From: Prescottella sp. R16
GTDB lineage: Bacteria; Actinomycetota; Actinomycetes; Mycobacteriales; Mycobacteriaceae
Direction: 5' to 3'
Assembly: GCF_030656875.1 (NCBI RefSeq)
Contig: NZ_CP130943.1
Location: 3,472,001 to 3,536,000 of the forward strand
DNA: 64,000 nt
Under the pieces are notes generated by a model, which saw only the letters and a list, made by a program, of their open reading frames with translations, was not told the DNA's origin and searched no databases. This document shows, one piece after another, positions 47,210 to 58,105 of this stretch; position 1 is the stretch's first letter; every line of letters begins with the position of its first letter. The translations under genes were made by a program, and so were the position numbers.

Positions 47210-47650
47210 TCACAGCTCGGTGGTGGTACCACCGGCAGCAGCGATCTTCTCCTTGGCAGCGCCCGAGAACTTGTTCGCGGTGACCTGGACGGCAACCGTG
47301 ATCTCGCCCTCGGCGAGAACCTTCACGAGCTGGTTCTTGCGAACCGCACCCGCGGCGACGAGCTCGGCAACGCCGATCTGTCCACCCTCGGGGAACAGGC
47401 GAGCGATGTCGCCGACGTTCACGACCTGGTACTCGGTGCGGAACGCGTTCTTGAAGCCCTTGAGCTTGGGCAGACGCATGTGCAGCGGCATCTGTCCACC
47501 CTCGAAGGCGGCCGGCACGTTCTTGCGTGCCTTGGTGCCCTTGGTGCCGCGACCGGCGGTCTTACCCTTCGAGCCCTCACCGCGACCGACGCGAGTCTTG
47601 TCGGTCTTGGCGCCGGGCGCGGGGCGCAGGTGGTGCAACTTGATGGTCAT
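47210..47650 (-). CDS. rplO: 50S ribosomal protein L15
   Basis: 146-aa late-assembly protein; [20 protein letters not shown] start, the long basic Gly-Lys segment, and the globular C-terminal [14 protein letters not shown] are typical. It is the last spc-cluster gene before the terminator. It follows rpmD by 2 bases. Confidence 0.98.
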   Translation of the reverse strand: MTIKLHHLRPAPGAKTDKTRVGRGEGSKGKTAGRGTKGTKARKNVPAAFEGGQMPLHMRLPKLKGFKNAFRTEYQVVNVGDIARLFPEGGQIGVAELVAAGAVRKNQLVKVLAEGEITVAVQVTANKFSGAAKEKIAAAGGTTTEL

Positions 47651-47652
47651 GG

Positions 47653-47832
47653 TTAGACCTCCTCAACCGTGACGAGGTGGCGCACCACGTTGATCAGACC
47701 ACGGTTCTGCGCGTTGTCCTCACGGACGACGGTCTGACGGATGCCCTTCAGACCGAGGGTGCGCAGGCTGTCCCGCTGGTTCTGCTTGGTGCCGATGGTG
47801 CTCTTGACCTGAGTGACCTTGAGCTGTGCCAT
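47653..47832 (-). CDS. rpmD: 50S ribosomal protein L30
   Basis: 59-aa L30: [20 protein letters not shown] (start) and [11 protein letters not shown] are the family hallmarks. The start at 47832 overlaps the rpsE stop by one base, and the stop is 2 bases before rplO, fixing it in the spc operon. Confidence 0.97.
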   Translation of the reverse strand: MAQLKVTQVKSTIGTKQNQRDSLRTLGLKGIRQTVVREDNAQNRGLINVVRHLVTVEEV

Positions 47833-48473
47833 TACTTCACGCTCCCAGCCTGTGCACGAGCGCGCAGCATGCCGGCCGGGGCCACGTCCTCGAGGGGCAG
47901 GCCACGACGGGCTGCGACCTCTTCCGGACGCTGCAGACCCTTGAGGGCGGCAACCGTCGCGTGCACAACGTTGATCGCGTTGTCGCTACCGAGCGACTTG
48001 GCGAGGATGTCGGAGATTCCCGCGCACTCCAGCACGGCACGCACCGCGCCACCGGCGATCACACCGGTACCCGGGCTGGCCGGACGCAGCATGACGACAC
48101 CGGCCGCCGCCTCACCCTGAATCGGGTGGGTGATGGTGCTACCGATGAGCGGCACGCGGAAGAAGCCCTTGCGAGCCTCCTCGACGCCCTTCTGGATGGC
48201 CGCGGGAACTTCCTTGGCCTTGCCGTAGCCGACGCCGACGAGTCCGTTGCCGTCGCCCACGATCACCAGAGCGGTGAAGCTGAAGCGACGACCGCCCTTG
48301 ACGACCTTCGACACGCGGTTGATCGAGACGACGCGCTCGATGTAGTTCGACTTCTCGGCGGCGTTGTCCCGGCGGTTGTCGCGACGGTCGCGACCGCCGC
48401 GGTTGTCGCCCTGGTTCGGCCCATTCTGTCCGGCGGGTCCGCTTCCGCCGTCACGCCTTTGACGTCCCGGCAT
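47832..48473 (-). CDS. rpsE: 30S ribosomal protein S5
   Basis: 213-aa mRNA-entry and decoding-fidelity protein. The core contains [32 protein letters not shown] sequence (IVGDG here) and the C-terminal double-strand RNA-binding-like half. An N-terminal extension of about 45 residues rich in Gly, Arg, Asn and Asp is typical of actinobacteria. It precedes rpmD with a 1-base overlap. Confidence 0.98.
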   Translation of the reverse strand: MPGRQRRDGGSGPAGQNGPNQGDNRGGRDRRDNRRDNAAEKSNYIERVVSINRVSKVVKGGRRFSFTALVIVGDGNGLVGVGYGKAKEVPAAIQKGVEEARKGFFRVPLIGSTITHPIQGEAAAGVVMLRPASPGTGVIAGGAVRAVLECAGISDILAKSLGSDNAINVVHATVAALKGLQRPEEVAARRGLPLEDVAPAGMLRARAQAGSVK

Positions 48474-48504
48474 CAGGCATTCCTTCCGTTAGTAATGTTG
48501 GTCA

Positions 48505-48912
48505 TCAGAACTTCAACCCGCCTTCGCGAGCAGCGTCGGCCAGAGCGGCGATACGGCCGCTGTAGGTGTGGCCACCGCGGTCGAAGACCACGGCCTCGAC
48601 GCCTGCAGCCTTGGCACGCTCGGCGATCAGCTGACCGACCTTCGCGCCACGGGCCTTCTTGTCGCCGTCCAGCGCACGCACGTCCGCCTCGATGGTCGAC
48701 GCGGCGGCAAGGGTCTTGCCGGCCAGGTCGTCCACGAGCTGCACGTGGATGTGACGCGAGGAGCGGTTCACGACGAGACGCGGACGCTCGGGGGTGCCGG
48801 AGATCTTCTTGCGAAGACGGAAGTGACGACGCGCCTTCGACAGACGACGCGTGGTGGACGCGTCCTTGCCCAGCGGAATCCGCTTGGCTTTCTGGTTTGC
48901 AGTCTGGCTCAT
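48505..48912 (-). CDS. rplR: 50S ribosomal protein L18
   Basis: 135-aa 5S rRNA-binding protein; [18 protein letters not shown] and the C-terminal [24 protein letters not shown] (ends shown) are characteristic. The start at 48912 matches family length; an upstream in-frame ATG at 48954 would run into rplF. Confidence 0.97.
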   Translation of the reverse strand: MSQTANQKAKRIPLGKDASTTRRLSKARRHFRLRKKISGTPERPRLVVNRSSRHIHVQLVDDLAGKTLAAASTIEADVRALDGDKKARGAKVGQLIAERAKAAGVEAVVFDRGGHTYSGRIAALADAAREGGLKF

Positions 48913-48913
48913 A

Positions 48914-49453
48914 TCACTTACCCGTCTTTCCGACCTTGCGACGGACCTGCTCACCCTCGTAGCGGATGCCCTTGCCCTTGTAGGGATCGGACTTGCGCAG
49001 ACGACGGATGTTGGCCGCGATCTGGCCGACCTGCTGCTTGTCGATGCCGGCGATCGAGAACTTGGTCGGCGACTCGACGGCGAAGCTGATGCCCTCGGGA
49101 GCCTCGATCAGGACCGGGTGGCTGAAGCCGAGCGAGAACTCGAGGTCCTTGCCCTTGAGCGCCACACGGTAACCGACACCGTGGATCTCCATCTTGGTGG
49201 TGTAACCGGCGGTGACACCGACGATCATGTTCTGCACGAGGGTGCGCGACAGACCGTGCAGCGCACGGCTGCGACGCTCGTCGTCGGGACGGATGACCTG
49301 GAGGGCACCGTCCTCACCCTTGGCAATCGAAATCGGCTCGGAGATCGTCAGCGACAGGGCACCCTTGGGGCCCTTGACCGCGACGTCCTGGCCGTCGATG
49401 GACACGTCGACGCCAGCGGGGACGGCGACCGGAATCTTTCCAATACGCGACAT
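48914..49453 (-). CDS. rplF: 50S ribosomal protein L6
   Basis: 179-aa protein with two repeated alpha/beta domains near the factor-binding site; [17 protein letters not shown] start and the C-terminal [24 protein letters not shown] (ends) are typical. Followed by rplR with a 1-base gap. Confidence 0.98.
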   Translation of the reverse strand: MSRIGKIPVAVPAGVDVSIDGQDVAVKGPKGALSLTISEPISIAKGEDGALQVIRPDDERRSRALHGLSRTLVQNMIVGVTAGYTTKMEIHGVGYRVALKGKDLEFSLGFSHPVLIEAPEGISFAVESPTKFSIAGIDKQQVGQIAANIRRLRKSDPYKGKGIRYEGEQVRRKVGKTGK

Positions 49454-49467
49454 TCTGGTGGCCTCCC

Positions 49468-49866
49468 TTACCAGACGTAGGCGAGGACTTCTCCGCCCAC
49501 ACCCTGATTGGCCGCCTGACGATCGGTGAGCAGGCCGGAAGACGTGGAGATGATCGCCACGCCGAGGCCACCCAAGACCTTGGGCAGATTGGTGGACTTC
49601 GCGTACACGCGGAGACCCGGCTTGGAAACACGGCGGACGCCGGCGAGGCTGCGCTCGCGGCTCGGGCCGTACTTGAGGTCGACGATCAGCGTCTTGCCGA
49701 CCTCGGCGTCCTCGGTGCGGTAGTCCGCGATGTAGCCCTCGCGCTTGAGGATCTCGGCGATGTTCGCCTTGATCTTCGAGTGCGGCAGCTTCACCTCGTC
49801 GTGGTACGCCGAGTTGGCATTACGCAGACGCGTCAAGAAGTCTGCGATGGGATCAGTCATGGTCAT
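49468..49866 (-). CDS. rpsH: 30S ribosomal protein S8
   Basis: 132-aa 16S-binding protein, spc operon autoregulator in E. coli. [18 protein letters not shown] start and the C-terminal [27 protein letters not shown] (ends) are typical. Start 49866 (or ATG 49860). It is separated from rpsN by 168 bases with a strong hairpin. Confidence 0.98.
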   Translation of the reverse strand: MTMTDPIADFLTRLRNANSAYHDEVKLPHSKIKANIAEILKREGYIADYRTEDAEVGKTLIVDLKYGPSRERSLAGVRRVSKPGLRVYAKSTNLPKVLGGLGVAIISTSSGLLTDRQAANQGVGGEVLAYVW

Positions 49867-49919
49867 GAGTTGACCTGTGCACCTTTCTCGTTGGGGTTCC
49901 CATGCAACACCGGATACCG

Positions 49920-49954
49920 GGCCCCACTCCCCCGCCGTGGCGAGGGGTGGGGCC
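49920..49954 (-). promoter_or_regulatory. Hairpin in rpsN-rpsH gap
   Basis: GGCCCCAC plus CCCC (49920-49932, one bulged T) pairs with GGGGTGGGGCC (49944-49954). It lies in the 168-base gap about 55 bases upstream of rpsH. Candidate attenuator or site for S8-type feedback; no U tract, and no coding is seen in the gap. Confidence 0.45.
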
Positions 49955-50034
49955 GGCCCGGTCGTGGGCCTACAACGAAGTGGTTCTTACCTTCACCGTC
50001 CCGCGGTTACGGAACGGAAGTCTGTTGCGGCTGG

Positions 50035-50220
50035 TTACCAGGAGCTCTTGTGAACGCCCGGCAGCTCGCCCGCGTGAGCCATCTCGCGCACGCAGATTCG
50101 GCACAGGCCGAACTTGCGGTACACCGAGTGCGGACGACCGCACTTCTGGCAGCGGGTGTACGCGCGCACCGCGAACTTCGGCTTCTTGTTGGCCTTGTTG
50201 ACCAGTGCCTTCTTAGCCAT
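50035..50220 (-). CDS. rpsZ: 30S ribosomal protein S14, type Z
   Basis: 61-aa zinc-binding S14: C24-x-x-C27 and C40-x-x-C43 ([17 protein letters not shown]) form the zinc ribbon. Actinobacteria often carry a second, zinc-free S14 under Zur control elsewhere. ATG 50220 lies 4 bases after rplE. Confidence 0.97.
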   Translation of the reverse strand: MAKKALVNKANKKPKFAVRAYTRCQKCGRPHSVYRKFGLCRICVREMAHAGELPGVHKSSW

Positions 50221-50224
50221 GGGC

Positions 50225-50791
50225 TCAGTTCTCCTTGAACGGGAAGCCGAGGTGCTTGAGCAGCGCACGGCCTTCTTCGTTGTTGGTGGCGGTGGTCACG
50301 ACGGTGATGTCCATACCGCGCGGGCGATCGATCTTGTCCACGTCGATCTCGTGGAACATCGACTGCTCGTTGAGGCCGAACGTGTAGTTGCCGTTGCCGT
50401 CGAACTGGTTGCCCGACAGGCCGCGGAAGTCGCGGATACGGGGCAGCGCGATGGACACGAGACGGTCCAGGAACTCCCACATGCGGTCGCCGCGCAGCGT
50501 GACGCGCGCGCCGATCGGCATGCCCTCACGCAGCTTGAACTGTGCGATGGACTTGCGGGCCTTGCGGATCTCGGGCTTCTGGCCGGTGATCAGGGTGAGG
50601 TCGTTGACCGCACCGTTGATCAGCTTGGCGTCGCGGGCGGCGTCACCGACACCCATGTTGACGACGACCTTGACGAGGCCGGGGATCTGCATGACGTTCG
50701 CGTAATCGAACTCAGCGTTCAGCGCGTCCTTGATCTCCGCACGGTAGCGGGCCTTCAGACGCGGCTGGGTCTTGTTCTCGGTGGAGGTCAT
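50225..50791 (-). CDS. rplE: 50S ribosomal protein L5
   Basis: 188-aa 5S rRNA and P-site tRNA-contacting protein; the [16 protein letters not shown] and [11 protein letters not shown] motifs are present. It follows rplX by 1 base. Confidence 0.98.
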   Translation of the reverse strand: MTSTENKTQPRLKARYRAEIKDALNAEFDYANVMQIPGLVKVVVNMGVGDAARDAKLINGAVNDLTLITGQKPEIRKARKSIAQFKLREGMPIGARVTLRGDRMWEFLDRLVSIALPRIRDFRGLSGNQFDGNGNYTFGLNEQSMFHEIDVDKIDRPRGMDITVVTTATNNEEGRALLKHLGFPFKEN

Positions 50792-50792
50792 G

Positions 50793-51110
50793 TCAGATGT
50801 CCTTCCCGTTCTTCCGGGAAATGCGAACGCGCTTGCCGGTCTCCTCGTCGGTGCGGTAGCCGACGCGAGTCGGGTTACCGTCCGAGTCGACGACCATGAC
50901 GTTCGAGACCTGGATCGGCGCTTCCTGCGTCACGATGCCGCCCGAGGAGGCGCCACGCTCGTTCGCAGAGACCGCGGTGTGCTTCTTGATGCGGTTCACG
51001 CCCTCGACGAGGACCTTGCCGGTCGCGGGGAAGGCCTGGATGACCTTGCCCTTCGCGCCCTTGTCCTTGCCGGAGATGACCAGCACGGTGTCACCCTTGT
51101 GCACCTTCAT
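50793..51110 (-). CDS. rplX: 50S ribosomal protein L24
   Basis: 105-aa assembly initiator with a KOW motif ([23 protein letters not shown], ends shown). ATG 51110 overlaps the rplN stop by one base (TGATG) with GGAGG 7 bases upstream; GTG 51113 is an alternative start. Confidence 0.97.
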   Translation of the reverse strand: MKVHKGDTVLVISGKDKGAKGKVIQAFPATGKVLVEGVNRIKKHTAVSANERGASSGGIVTQEAPIQVSNVMVVDSDGNPTRVGYRTDEETGKRVRISRKNGKDI

Positions 51111-51478
51111 CACAGCACCTCCGGGGCGAGCGAGACGATCTTCATGAAGCGCTTGTCGCGCAGCTCACGACCGACGGGTCCGAAGATACGGGTACCGCGC
51201 GGATCGTTGTCCGCCTTGATGATGACGGCGGCGTTCTCGTCGAACTTGATGTACGAACCGTCCGGCCGACGGCGCTCCTTGGCGGTGCGCACGATGACAG
51301 CCTTGACGATGTCGCCCTTCTTGACGTTTCCACCCGGGGTGGCGTCCTTGACGGTGGCGACGATGACGTCGCCGACCCCGGCGTAGCGACGCGCCGAGCC
51401 ACCGAGAACGCGGATGCAGAGAATCTCCTTGGCACCCGTGTTGTCGGCGACACGCAGTCGCGACTCCTGCTGAATCAC
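51110..51478 (-). CDS. rplN: 50S ribosomal protein L14
   Basis: 122 aa; [27 protein letters not shown] (ends) and the C-terminal [20 protein letters not shown] are near-universal. It forms the inter-subunit bridge region. It begins the spc-type unit; 171 bases separate it from rpsQ. Confidence 0.98.
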   Translation of the reverse strand: MIQQESRLRVADNTGAKEILCIRVLGGSARRYAGVGDVIVATVKDATPGGNVKKGDIVKAVIVRTAKERRRPDGSYIKFDENAAVIIKADNDPRGTRIFGPVGRELRDKRFMKIVSLAPEVL

Positions 51479-51581
51479 TTACTTCTCCTTGACCTGGCTG
51501 TTATCGACCAGTACGAACCCAGGGGCTCGCGCTGATCGTGCGCGGCAGATTTCCGACCCGACGCGCGCGGTCCGTACCCGC

Positions 51582-51627
51582 CGATGGTGGGGCTGCCACT
51601 GTCGAACACAGGGCAACCCCACCATCG
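51582..51627 (-). promoter_or_regulatory. Hairpin in rpsQ-rplN gap
   Basis: 11-bp arms (51582-51592 and 51617-51627) plus an inner 4-bp TGCC/GGCA pairing (one mismatch between) give a long stem in the 171-base gap. Placed just past rpsQ, it may terminate or attenuate the S10 unit. No other coding is seen in the gap; the rplN unit may have a promoter here. Confidence 0.5.
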
Positions 51628-51649
51628 TACTGGATACACTGGAAGGCTC

Positions 51650-51940
51650 TTACTTGGCCTTCTCGAGAACCTCGACCAGACGCCAGCGCTTGGTCGCCGA
51701 CAGCGGTCGGGTCTCCATGAGCTGGACGCGGTCGCCGATGCCGGCGAGGCCGTTCTCGTCGTGCGCCTTGACCTTCGAGGTGCGTCGGATGATCTTGCCG
51801 TAGAGCGGGTGCTTCACCCGGTCCTCCAGCTCGACCACGATGGTCTTCTCCATCTTGTCCGAGACCACGTAGCCGATGCGGACCTTGCGGCTGCCGCGCT
51901 CTTCGGTGCTGTTGGTGCTCACTGCCTTATCCTCACTCAT
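51650..51940 (-). CDS. rpsQ: 30S ribosomal protein S17
   Basis: 96-aa OB-fold protein; [21 protein letters not shown] and [19 protein letters not shown] (ends) are typical. It has an extra N-terminal Glu/Ser-rich segment of about 17 residues. The start overlaps the rpmC stop (ATGA). Confidence 0.97.
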   Translation of the reverse strand: MSEDKAVSTNSTEERGSRKVRIGYVVSDKMEKTIVVELEDRVKHPLYGKIIRRTSKVKAHDENGLAGIGDRVQLMETRPLSATKRWRLVEVLEKAK

Positions 51941-52172
51941 GCTGCGTCACCTGCATCCGGACCGGAGGCCAGGCCGAGCTCACGCTCACGCAGGACGGTG
52001 TAGATGCGCGCAATCTCGTGACGGACCGTGCGCAGCCGGCGGTTGTTGTCCAGCTGGCCGGTGGCCATCTGGAAACGAAGGTTGAACAGTTCTTCCTTCG
52101 ACTCGCGGAGCTTGGTGACCAGTTCCTCGTCGGTCAGCTCGCGGAGCTCTGCAGCAGGGCTGGTGGTTGCCA

Positions 52173-52173
<1 letters not shown>
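51937..52173 (-). CDS. rpmC: 50S ribosomal protein L29
   Basis: 78 aa; [27 protein letters not shown] (ends) and [14 protein letters not shown] are L29 hallmarks, near the exit tunnel. ATG 52173 overlaps the rplP stop by one base; a 52212 start would lie inside rplP. Confidence 0.97.
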
Positions 52174-52589
<416 letters not shown>

Positions 52590-52592
52590 GCG

Positions 52593-53787
<1,195 letters not shown>

Positions 53788-53791
<4 letters not shown>

Positions 53792-54069
53792 CGGCGCTTG
53801 CTCTTCCGGTCGTCCTTGATGTGGCCCTTGAACGTCCTGGTCGGTGCAAACTCTCCGAGCTTGTGTCCAACCATCGAATCCGAAACGAACACCGGGACGT
53901 GCTTGCGTCCGTCGTGGACGGCAAACGTGTGACCGATGAAGTCCGGGATGATCGTGGAACGACGGCTCCAGGTCTTGATGACCTGCTTGGTGCCCTTCTC
54001 GTTCTGCACGTCCACCTTCGCAAGGAGGTGGTCATCGACGAACGGGCCCTTCTTCAGGCTGCGTGGCAT
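53788..54069 (-). CDS. rpsS: 30S ribosomal protein S19
   Basis: 93 aa; [19 protein letters not shown] and [24 protein letters not shown] (ends) are invariant. Follows rplB by 18 bases and overlaps rplV. Confidence 0.98.
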
Positions 54070-54087
54070 CCTTCACTCCCTCCTTGA

Positions 54088-54921
54088 CTAGCGCTTCTTG
54101 CCGGTACGGCGACGACGGACGATGAGCTTGTCGCTCGCCTTGTTCTTGCGGGTACGACCCTCGGGCTTGCCCCAGGGGCTGACCGGGTGGCGACCACCGG
54201 AGGTCTTACCCTCACCACCACCGTGCGGGTGGTCGACGGGGTTCATGACCACACCGCGGACGGTCGGGCGGACGCCCTTCCAGCGCATGCGGCCGGCCTT
54301 GCCCCAGTTGATGTTCGACTGCTCGGCGTTGCCGACCTCGCCGACGGTGGCGCGGCAGCGCACGTCGACGCGACGGATCTCACCGGACGGCATACGCAGC
54401 GTGGCGTAGGTGCCTTCCTTGCCGAGGAGCTGAATGCTGGCGCCGGCGGAGCGGGCCATCTTGGCGCCGCCACCCGGGCGCAGCTCGACTGCGTGGATGG
54501 TGGTACCGGTGGGGATGTTGCGCAGCGGCAGGTTGTTGCCCGGCTTGATGTCGGCCGTGGGGCCGGACTCGACCGGGGTGCCCTGCACCAGGCCCTTGGG
54601 GGCGATGATGTAGCGCTTCTCGCCGTCCGCGTAGTGCAGCAGCGCGATGCGGGCGGTGCGGTTGGGGTCGTACTCGATGTGAGCGACCTTGGCCGGCACG
54701 CCGTCCTTGTCGTTGCGGCGGAAGTCGATCAGCCGGTAGGCGCGCTTGTGTCCGCCACCCTTGTGACGGGTGGTGATGCGACCGTGGGCGTTGCGACCAC
54801 CGCGACCGTGCAGCGGGCGAACCAGCGACTTCTCGGGCGTCGACCGAGTGATCTCGGCGAAGTCCGAGACGCTCGCGCCACGACGGCCCGGAGTAGTCGG
54901 CTTGTACTTACGGATTGCCAT
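54088..54921 (-). CDS. rplB: 50S ribosomal protein L2
   Basis: 277-aa peptidyl-transferase-associated protein; [22 protein letters not shown] and [21 protein letters not shown] (ends) including the conserved catalytic-region His are present. Follows rplW by 37 bases. Confidence 0.98.
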   Translation of the reverse strand: MAIRKYKPTTPGRRGASVSDFAEITRSTPEKSLVRPLHGRGGRNAHGRITTRHKGGGHKRAYRLIDFRRNDKDGVPAKVAHIEYDPNRTARIALLHYADGEKRYIIAPKGLVQGTPVESGPTADIKPGNNLPLRNIPTGTTIHAVELRPGGGAKMARSAGASIQLLGKEGTYATLRMPSGEIRRVDVRCRATVGEVGNAEQSNINWGKAGRMRWKGVRPTVRGVVMNPVDHPHGGGEGKTSGGRHPVSPWGKPEGRTRKNKASDKLIVRRRRTGKKR

Positions 54922-54958
54922 GAGTCTTCTCGTCCTCTATCTCTCGAGACCCGATCGC

Positions 54959-55264
54959 CTACGCGACCGGACCCCCGAAGATCTCGATGGGCTTGCTGTC
55001 GGCCGAGAGGGTCACGAGCGCGCGCTTGGTGTCCTTGCGCTTGCCGTAACCGAAGCGGGTCCGCTTGCGCTTGCCCTGACGGTTGGCGGTGTTGACGCTG
55101 GTCACCTTCACCCCGAAGATCTTCTCGACGGCGATCTTGATCTGCGTCTTGTTCGAGTCCGGGTGCACCAGGAAGGTGTAGGTGCCTTCCTCGATCAGCC
55201 CGTAGGACTTCTCGGAGATGACCGGAGCCAGCAAGATGTCGCGCGGGTCGGCGATGGTGCTCAC
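54959..55264 (-). CDS. rplW: 50S ribosomal protein L23
   Basis: 101 aa; docking site of trigger factor and SRP at the tunnel exit. [18 protein letters not shown] and [12 protein letters not shown] are family markers. The GTG start overlaps the rplD stop (GTGA). Confidence 0.97.
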   Translation of the reverse strand: MSTIADPRDILLAPVISEKSYGLIEEGTYTFLVHPDSNKTQIKIAVEKIFGVKVTSVNTANRQGKRKRTRFGYGKRKDTKRALVTLSADSKPIEIFGGPVA

Positions 55265-55926
55265 TTGCTCTCCTCCTCGTTCTTTGCCGGGCCCGCGATG
55301 AAGGTGTTCAGAGCCTCGAGGCTGAACACGACGTCATCGCTGTTGAGCACGTCGTAGGTGTTGAGCTGATCGGGTGCGATGGGGTGCACGCCGTCCAGGT
55401 TCTGGACGCTCTTCCACGCTGCGATGTCCTCGCGGCCGACGACCAGCAGGAACTTCTTGCGGTCGGAGAGCTCACCGAGGAACGACTTCGCCGTCTTGGT
55501 GGACGGGACCTGCCCGGCGACCAGTTCGGTGATGACGTGGATGCGCTCGCTGCGGGCCCGATCGGAGAGGGCGCCACGCAGGGCGGCAGCCTTCATCTTC
55601 TTGGGGGTGCGCTGCGAGTAGTCACGCGGCTGCGGGCCGTGGACGACGCCACCGCCGGCGAACTGCGGCGCACGGGTCGAGCCCTGACGTGCGCGGCCGG
55701 TGCCCTTCTGGCGGTACGGCTTCTTGCCGCCGCCGCGGACCTCGCCACGAGTCTTGGTGGAGTGCGTGCCCTGACGTGCCGCAGCGAGCTGCGCAACGAC
55801 GACCTGGTGCATCAGAGCGATGTTGGAGGTCGCGTCGAAGATCTCGGCGGGGAGATCGACGGTGCCGTTGGTCTGGCCACCGGCAGCCTTGACGTCGAGG
55901 GTCAGCTTGGTTGCGGTCTCGGTCAT
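55261..55926 (-). CDS. rplD: 50S ribosomal protein L4
   Basis: 221 aa; [30 protein letters not shown] (ends) forms the tunnel loop, and the C-terminal globular part is typical. L4 represses the S10 operon in gamma-proteobacteria; whether it does here is unknown. It overlaps rplC (ATGA). Confidence 0.98.
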   Translation of the reverse strand: MTETATKLTLDVKAAGGQTNGTVDLPAEIFDATSNIALMHQVVVAQLAAARQGTHSTKTRGEVRGGGKKPYRQKGTGRARQGSTRAPQFAGGGVVHGPQPRDYSQRTPKKMKAAALRGALSDRARSERIHVITELVAGQVPSTKTAKSFLGELSDRKKFLLVVGREDIAAWKSVQNLDGVHPIAPDQLNTYDVLNSDDVVFSLEALNTFIAGPAKNEEESK

Positions 55927-56576
55927 GCCGAAGCACCACCCTTCACTGCGGTCTTGACGATCACGAGGCCGCCCTTGCGGCCGGGGATCGCACCCTTGAT
56001 CAGCAGCAGGCCGTTCTCGGCGTCCACCTTGTGGACCGAGAGGTTCTGCGTCGTGATGCGGTCGTTGCCCATACGGCCCGACATGCGCATGCCCTTGAAC
56101 ACGCGGCCGGGGGTGGCGCAGCCACCGATGGAACCCGGGCGACGGTGCACGGCCTGAGTACCGTGCGAGGCGCCCTGGCCGGCGAAGCCGTGACGCTTCA
56201 TGGTGCCGGCGAAGCCCTTGCCCTTGCTGGTGCCGGTGACGTCGACGTATGCGCCGTCCTCGAAGACCTCGGCCGTCAGCTCCTGGCCGACCTCGTACTC
56301 GGAGGCGTCGGCGACACGGAGCTCGACGACGTGGCGACGCGGGGTGACGCCGGCCTTGGCGAACTGGCCCGAGGTGGGCTTGTTCACCTTGCGCGGGTCG
56401 ATGGCGCCGAACGCCAGCTGCACGGCGCTGTAGCCGTCACGCTCTTCGGTACGGATCTGGGTGACGACGTTCGGCCCGGCCTTGACGACGGTGACCGGAA
56501 CGACCCGGTTGTTCTCGTCGAAGACCTGGGTCATGCCGAGCTTGGTGCCCAGGATTCCCTTGATCTGATTAGTCAT
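55923..56576 (-). CDS. rplC: 50S ribosomal protein L3
   Basis: 217 aa; [16 protein letters not shown] and the peptidyl-transferase finger [22 protein letters not shown] (ends) are clear. The gene follows rpsJ by 28 bases. Confidence 0.98.
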   Translation of the reverse strand: MTNQIKGILGTKLGMTQVFDENNRVVPVTVVKAGPNVVTQIRTEERDGYSAVQLAFGAIDPRKVNKPTSGQFAKAGVTPRRHVVELRVADASEYEVGQELTAEVFEDGAYVDVTGTSKGKGFAGTMKRHGFAGQGASHGTQAVHRRPGSIGGCATPGRVFKGMRMSGRMGNDRITTQNLSVHKVDAENGLLLIKGAIPGRKGGLVIVKTAVKGGASA

Positions 56577-56604
56577 GTGTTATCTCCGCTGCGTCTTCCC
56601 AAGC

Positions 56605-56910
56605 TCACTGAATGTTGACGTCGACGCTGGCCGGAAGGTCGATGCGCATGAGGGCATCGACGGTCTTCGGCGTCGGGTCGAGAATGTCGATCAGCCGCTT
56701 GTGGGTACGCATCTCGAAGTGCTCGCGCGAGTCCTTGTACTTGTGCGGCGAGCGGATGACGCAGTACACGTTCTTCTCGGTAGGCAACGGCACCGGGCCG
56801 ACCACGCGGGCCCCGGTACGGGTCACCGTCTCGACGATCTTGCGCGCTGACGCGTCGATCGCCTCATGGTCATAGGCCTTGAGCCTGATGCGGATCTTCT
56901 GTCCCGCCAC
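56605..56910 (-). CDS. rpsJ: 30S ribosomal protein S10 (NusE)
   Basis: 101-aa head protein and NusG/NusB partner in antitermination; [25 protein letters not shown] (ends) and [19 protein letters not shown] are invariant. GTG start 56910. It leads the S10 cluster behind a long leader. Confidence 0.98.
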   Translation of the reverse strand: MAGQKIRIRLKAYDHEAIDASARKIVETVTRTGARVVGPVPLPTEKNVYCVIRSPHKYKDSREHFEMRTHKRLIDILDPTPKTVDALMRIDLPASVDVNIQ

Positions 56911-56955
56911 GCTTAGTGTCCTTTTCTTGCCGCGTTTCGTAGAACCCGAACGTGC

Positions 56956-56984
56956 CGGGGACTACCTCGTCTGCACAGTCCCCG
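56956..56984 (-). promoter_or_regulatory. Leader hairpin of S10 operon
   Basis: CGGGGACT (56956-56963) and AGTCCCCG (56977-56984) pair across 13 bases, 46 bases upstream of rpsJ. Because the predicted leader is about 374 bases long and holds no clear ORF, it may carry regulatory structure for the S10 unit. Confidence 0.4.
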
Positions 56985-57290
56985 ACTGGAAACCCGACAC
57001 GAACAACAATTGCGCTCGAAACATCACTCGATCCGCTGCCGCTGTTCATGTGTCATGGTTCTCCGGTCCACGCGGTCGGGCGTGTCGCCCTGCCTCTTAT
57101 TCCCGACCCTCGGAAAACCTCTCCGAGAGTCACGGAACATGCGCACCGGATGCACCCGCGAGGGGCGCAAAGTTGGGTACTGCTTCCGTCTTGCATCGCC
57201 GTGACCAGGCCCTTCGACCTGATGACTCGACGTCCATCCAGCCCGACTCGGGTCGTGACGGATCTCGATCCCGGTCAAGGCAACCCGATC

Positions 57291-57319
57291 AGTATGCCGT
57301 AGCCGTCCGCAGAGTTCAA
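57291..57319 (-). promoter_or_regulatory. Predicted S10 operon promoter
   Basis: On the minus strand TTGAAC (57319-57314) and CATACT (57296-57291) are 17 bases apart. The start would be near 57284, giving a leader of about 374 bases before rpsJ. The divergent thioesterase-like gene starts at 57408, so both promoters share about 120 bases. Confidence 0.6.
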
Positions 57320-57381
57320 ATCCCTATTTTCGGGACATGCGAGGTCAGCGACCGTGCGTGCCGGTTTCCACCACCGCCCAA

Positions 57382-57397
57382 CTTACTTACAAGTAAG
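57382..57397. promoter_or_regulatory. Palindromic operator CTTACTT-AC-AAGTAAG
   Basis: 7-bp perfect inverted repeat with a 2-base centre, ending 10 bases before the thioesterase-like start codon; typical size and symmetry of a TetR-family operator. The controlling regulator is unknown and is not obviously encoded in this window. Confidence 0.65.
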
Positions 57398-57407
57398 GTT
57401 TGTGGTC

Positions 57408-57926
57408 ATGGACTCCGCGACCACTCCCCCGACACTGCCGACCACCGCAACTCCCCGGGCGACCTATCGGAGTTGGCAGCGCTTGCCGCGCAACGGTTTC
57501 GGGCGCGCCCTGTTCTCGGTGGGCATGTGCGCGCGGGTGCCGTTCTTCGCGACGGTGCTGCCGACGGTGCGGGAACTCGAGCCCGGTCGGTGCGTGGTGT
57601 CGGCGCCGAAGTGGTGGGGTGTGCACAACCATCTGGGCACGTTCCATGCAATCGCGGCCTGCAATCTGGCGGAGATCGCGATGGGCATGCTCGCGGAGGC
57701 GACCGTCCCGTCGACACACCGATGGATTCCGAAGTCGATGTCGGTGGACTATCTCGCCAAGGCGGGGACGGGTCTCACCGCGACGGCGCAGCTGTCACAC
57801 CTTCCCGACCTCGCCGGATGCACCGACGGCGTCGAGGTGGCGGTACCCGTGTCGATCGCGGACCGGACCGGAACCGAGGTGGTGCGGGCGACGATCACGA
57901 TCTGGGTGACACCGTCCGGCCGATAA
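57408..57926 (+). CDS. Hotdog-fold (DUF4442) thioesterase-like protein
   Basis: 172-aa protein with a single hotdog domain of the DUF4442/PaaI-like group; the NHLGTFHAIAACNLAE segment forms the central helix over the acyl-binding tunnel. It probably hydrolyses or binds acyl-CoA, but the substrate is unknown. ATG 57408 has AAGG 9 bases upstream; a start at 57354 would pass through the palindromic operator. The operator suggests tight repression, perhaps by acyl-CoA-responsive TetR regulators. Confidence 0.8.
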   Translation: MDSATTPPTLPTTATPRATYRSWQRLPRNGFGRALFSVGMCARVPFFATVLPTVRELEPGRCVVSAPKWWGVHNHLGTFHAIAACNLAEIAMGMLAEATVPSTHRWIPKSMSVDYLAKAGTGLTATAQLSHLPDLAGCTDGVEVAVPVSIADRTGTEVVRATITIWVTPSGR

Positions 57927-58105
57927 GGTGACCTGTCCCTCTCCTGTTCGCCGAATCACGGGGAACGTCGTGTCGATCGGTAACATTCGGGGGGACCGAC
58001 ATCGATTGACGAATGCGATGCGTGCAGTGCTTCGCGGCCGTCCGTGCTGGTGACCGATGCGAATTCGGCGGCCGGCCACCTACCAGCGACCCACAGCGGA
58101 GTGTG

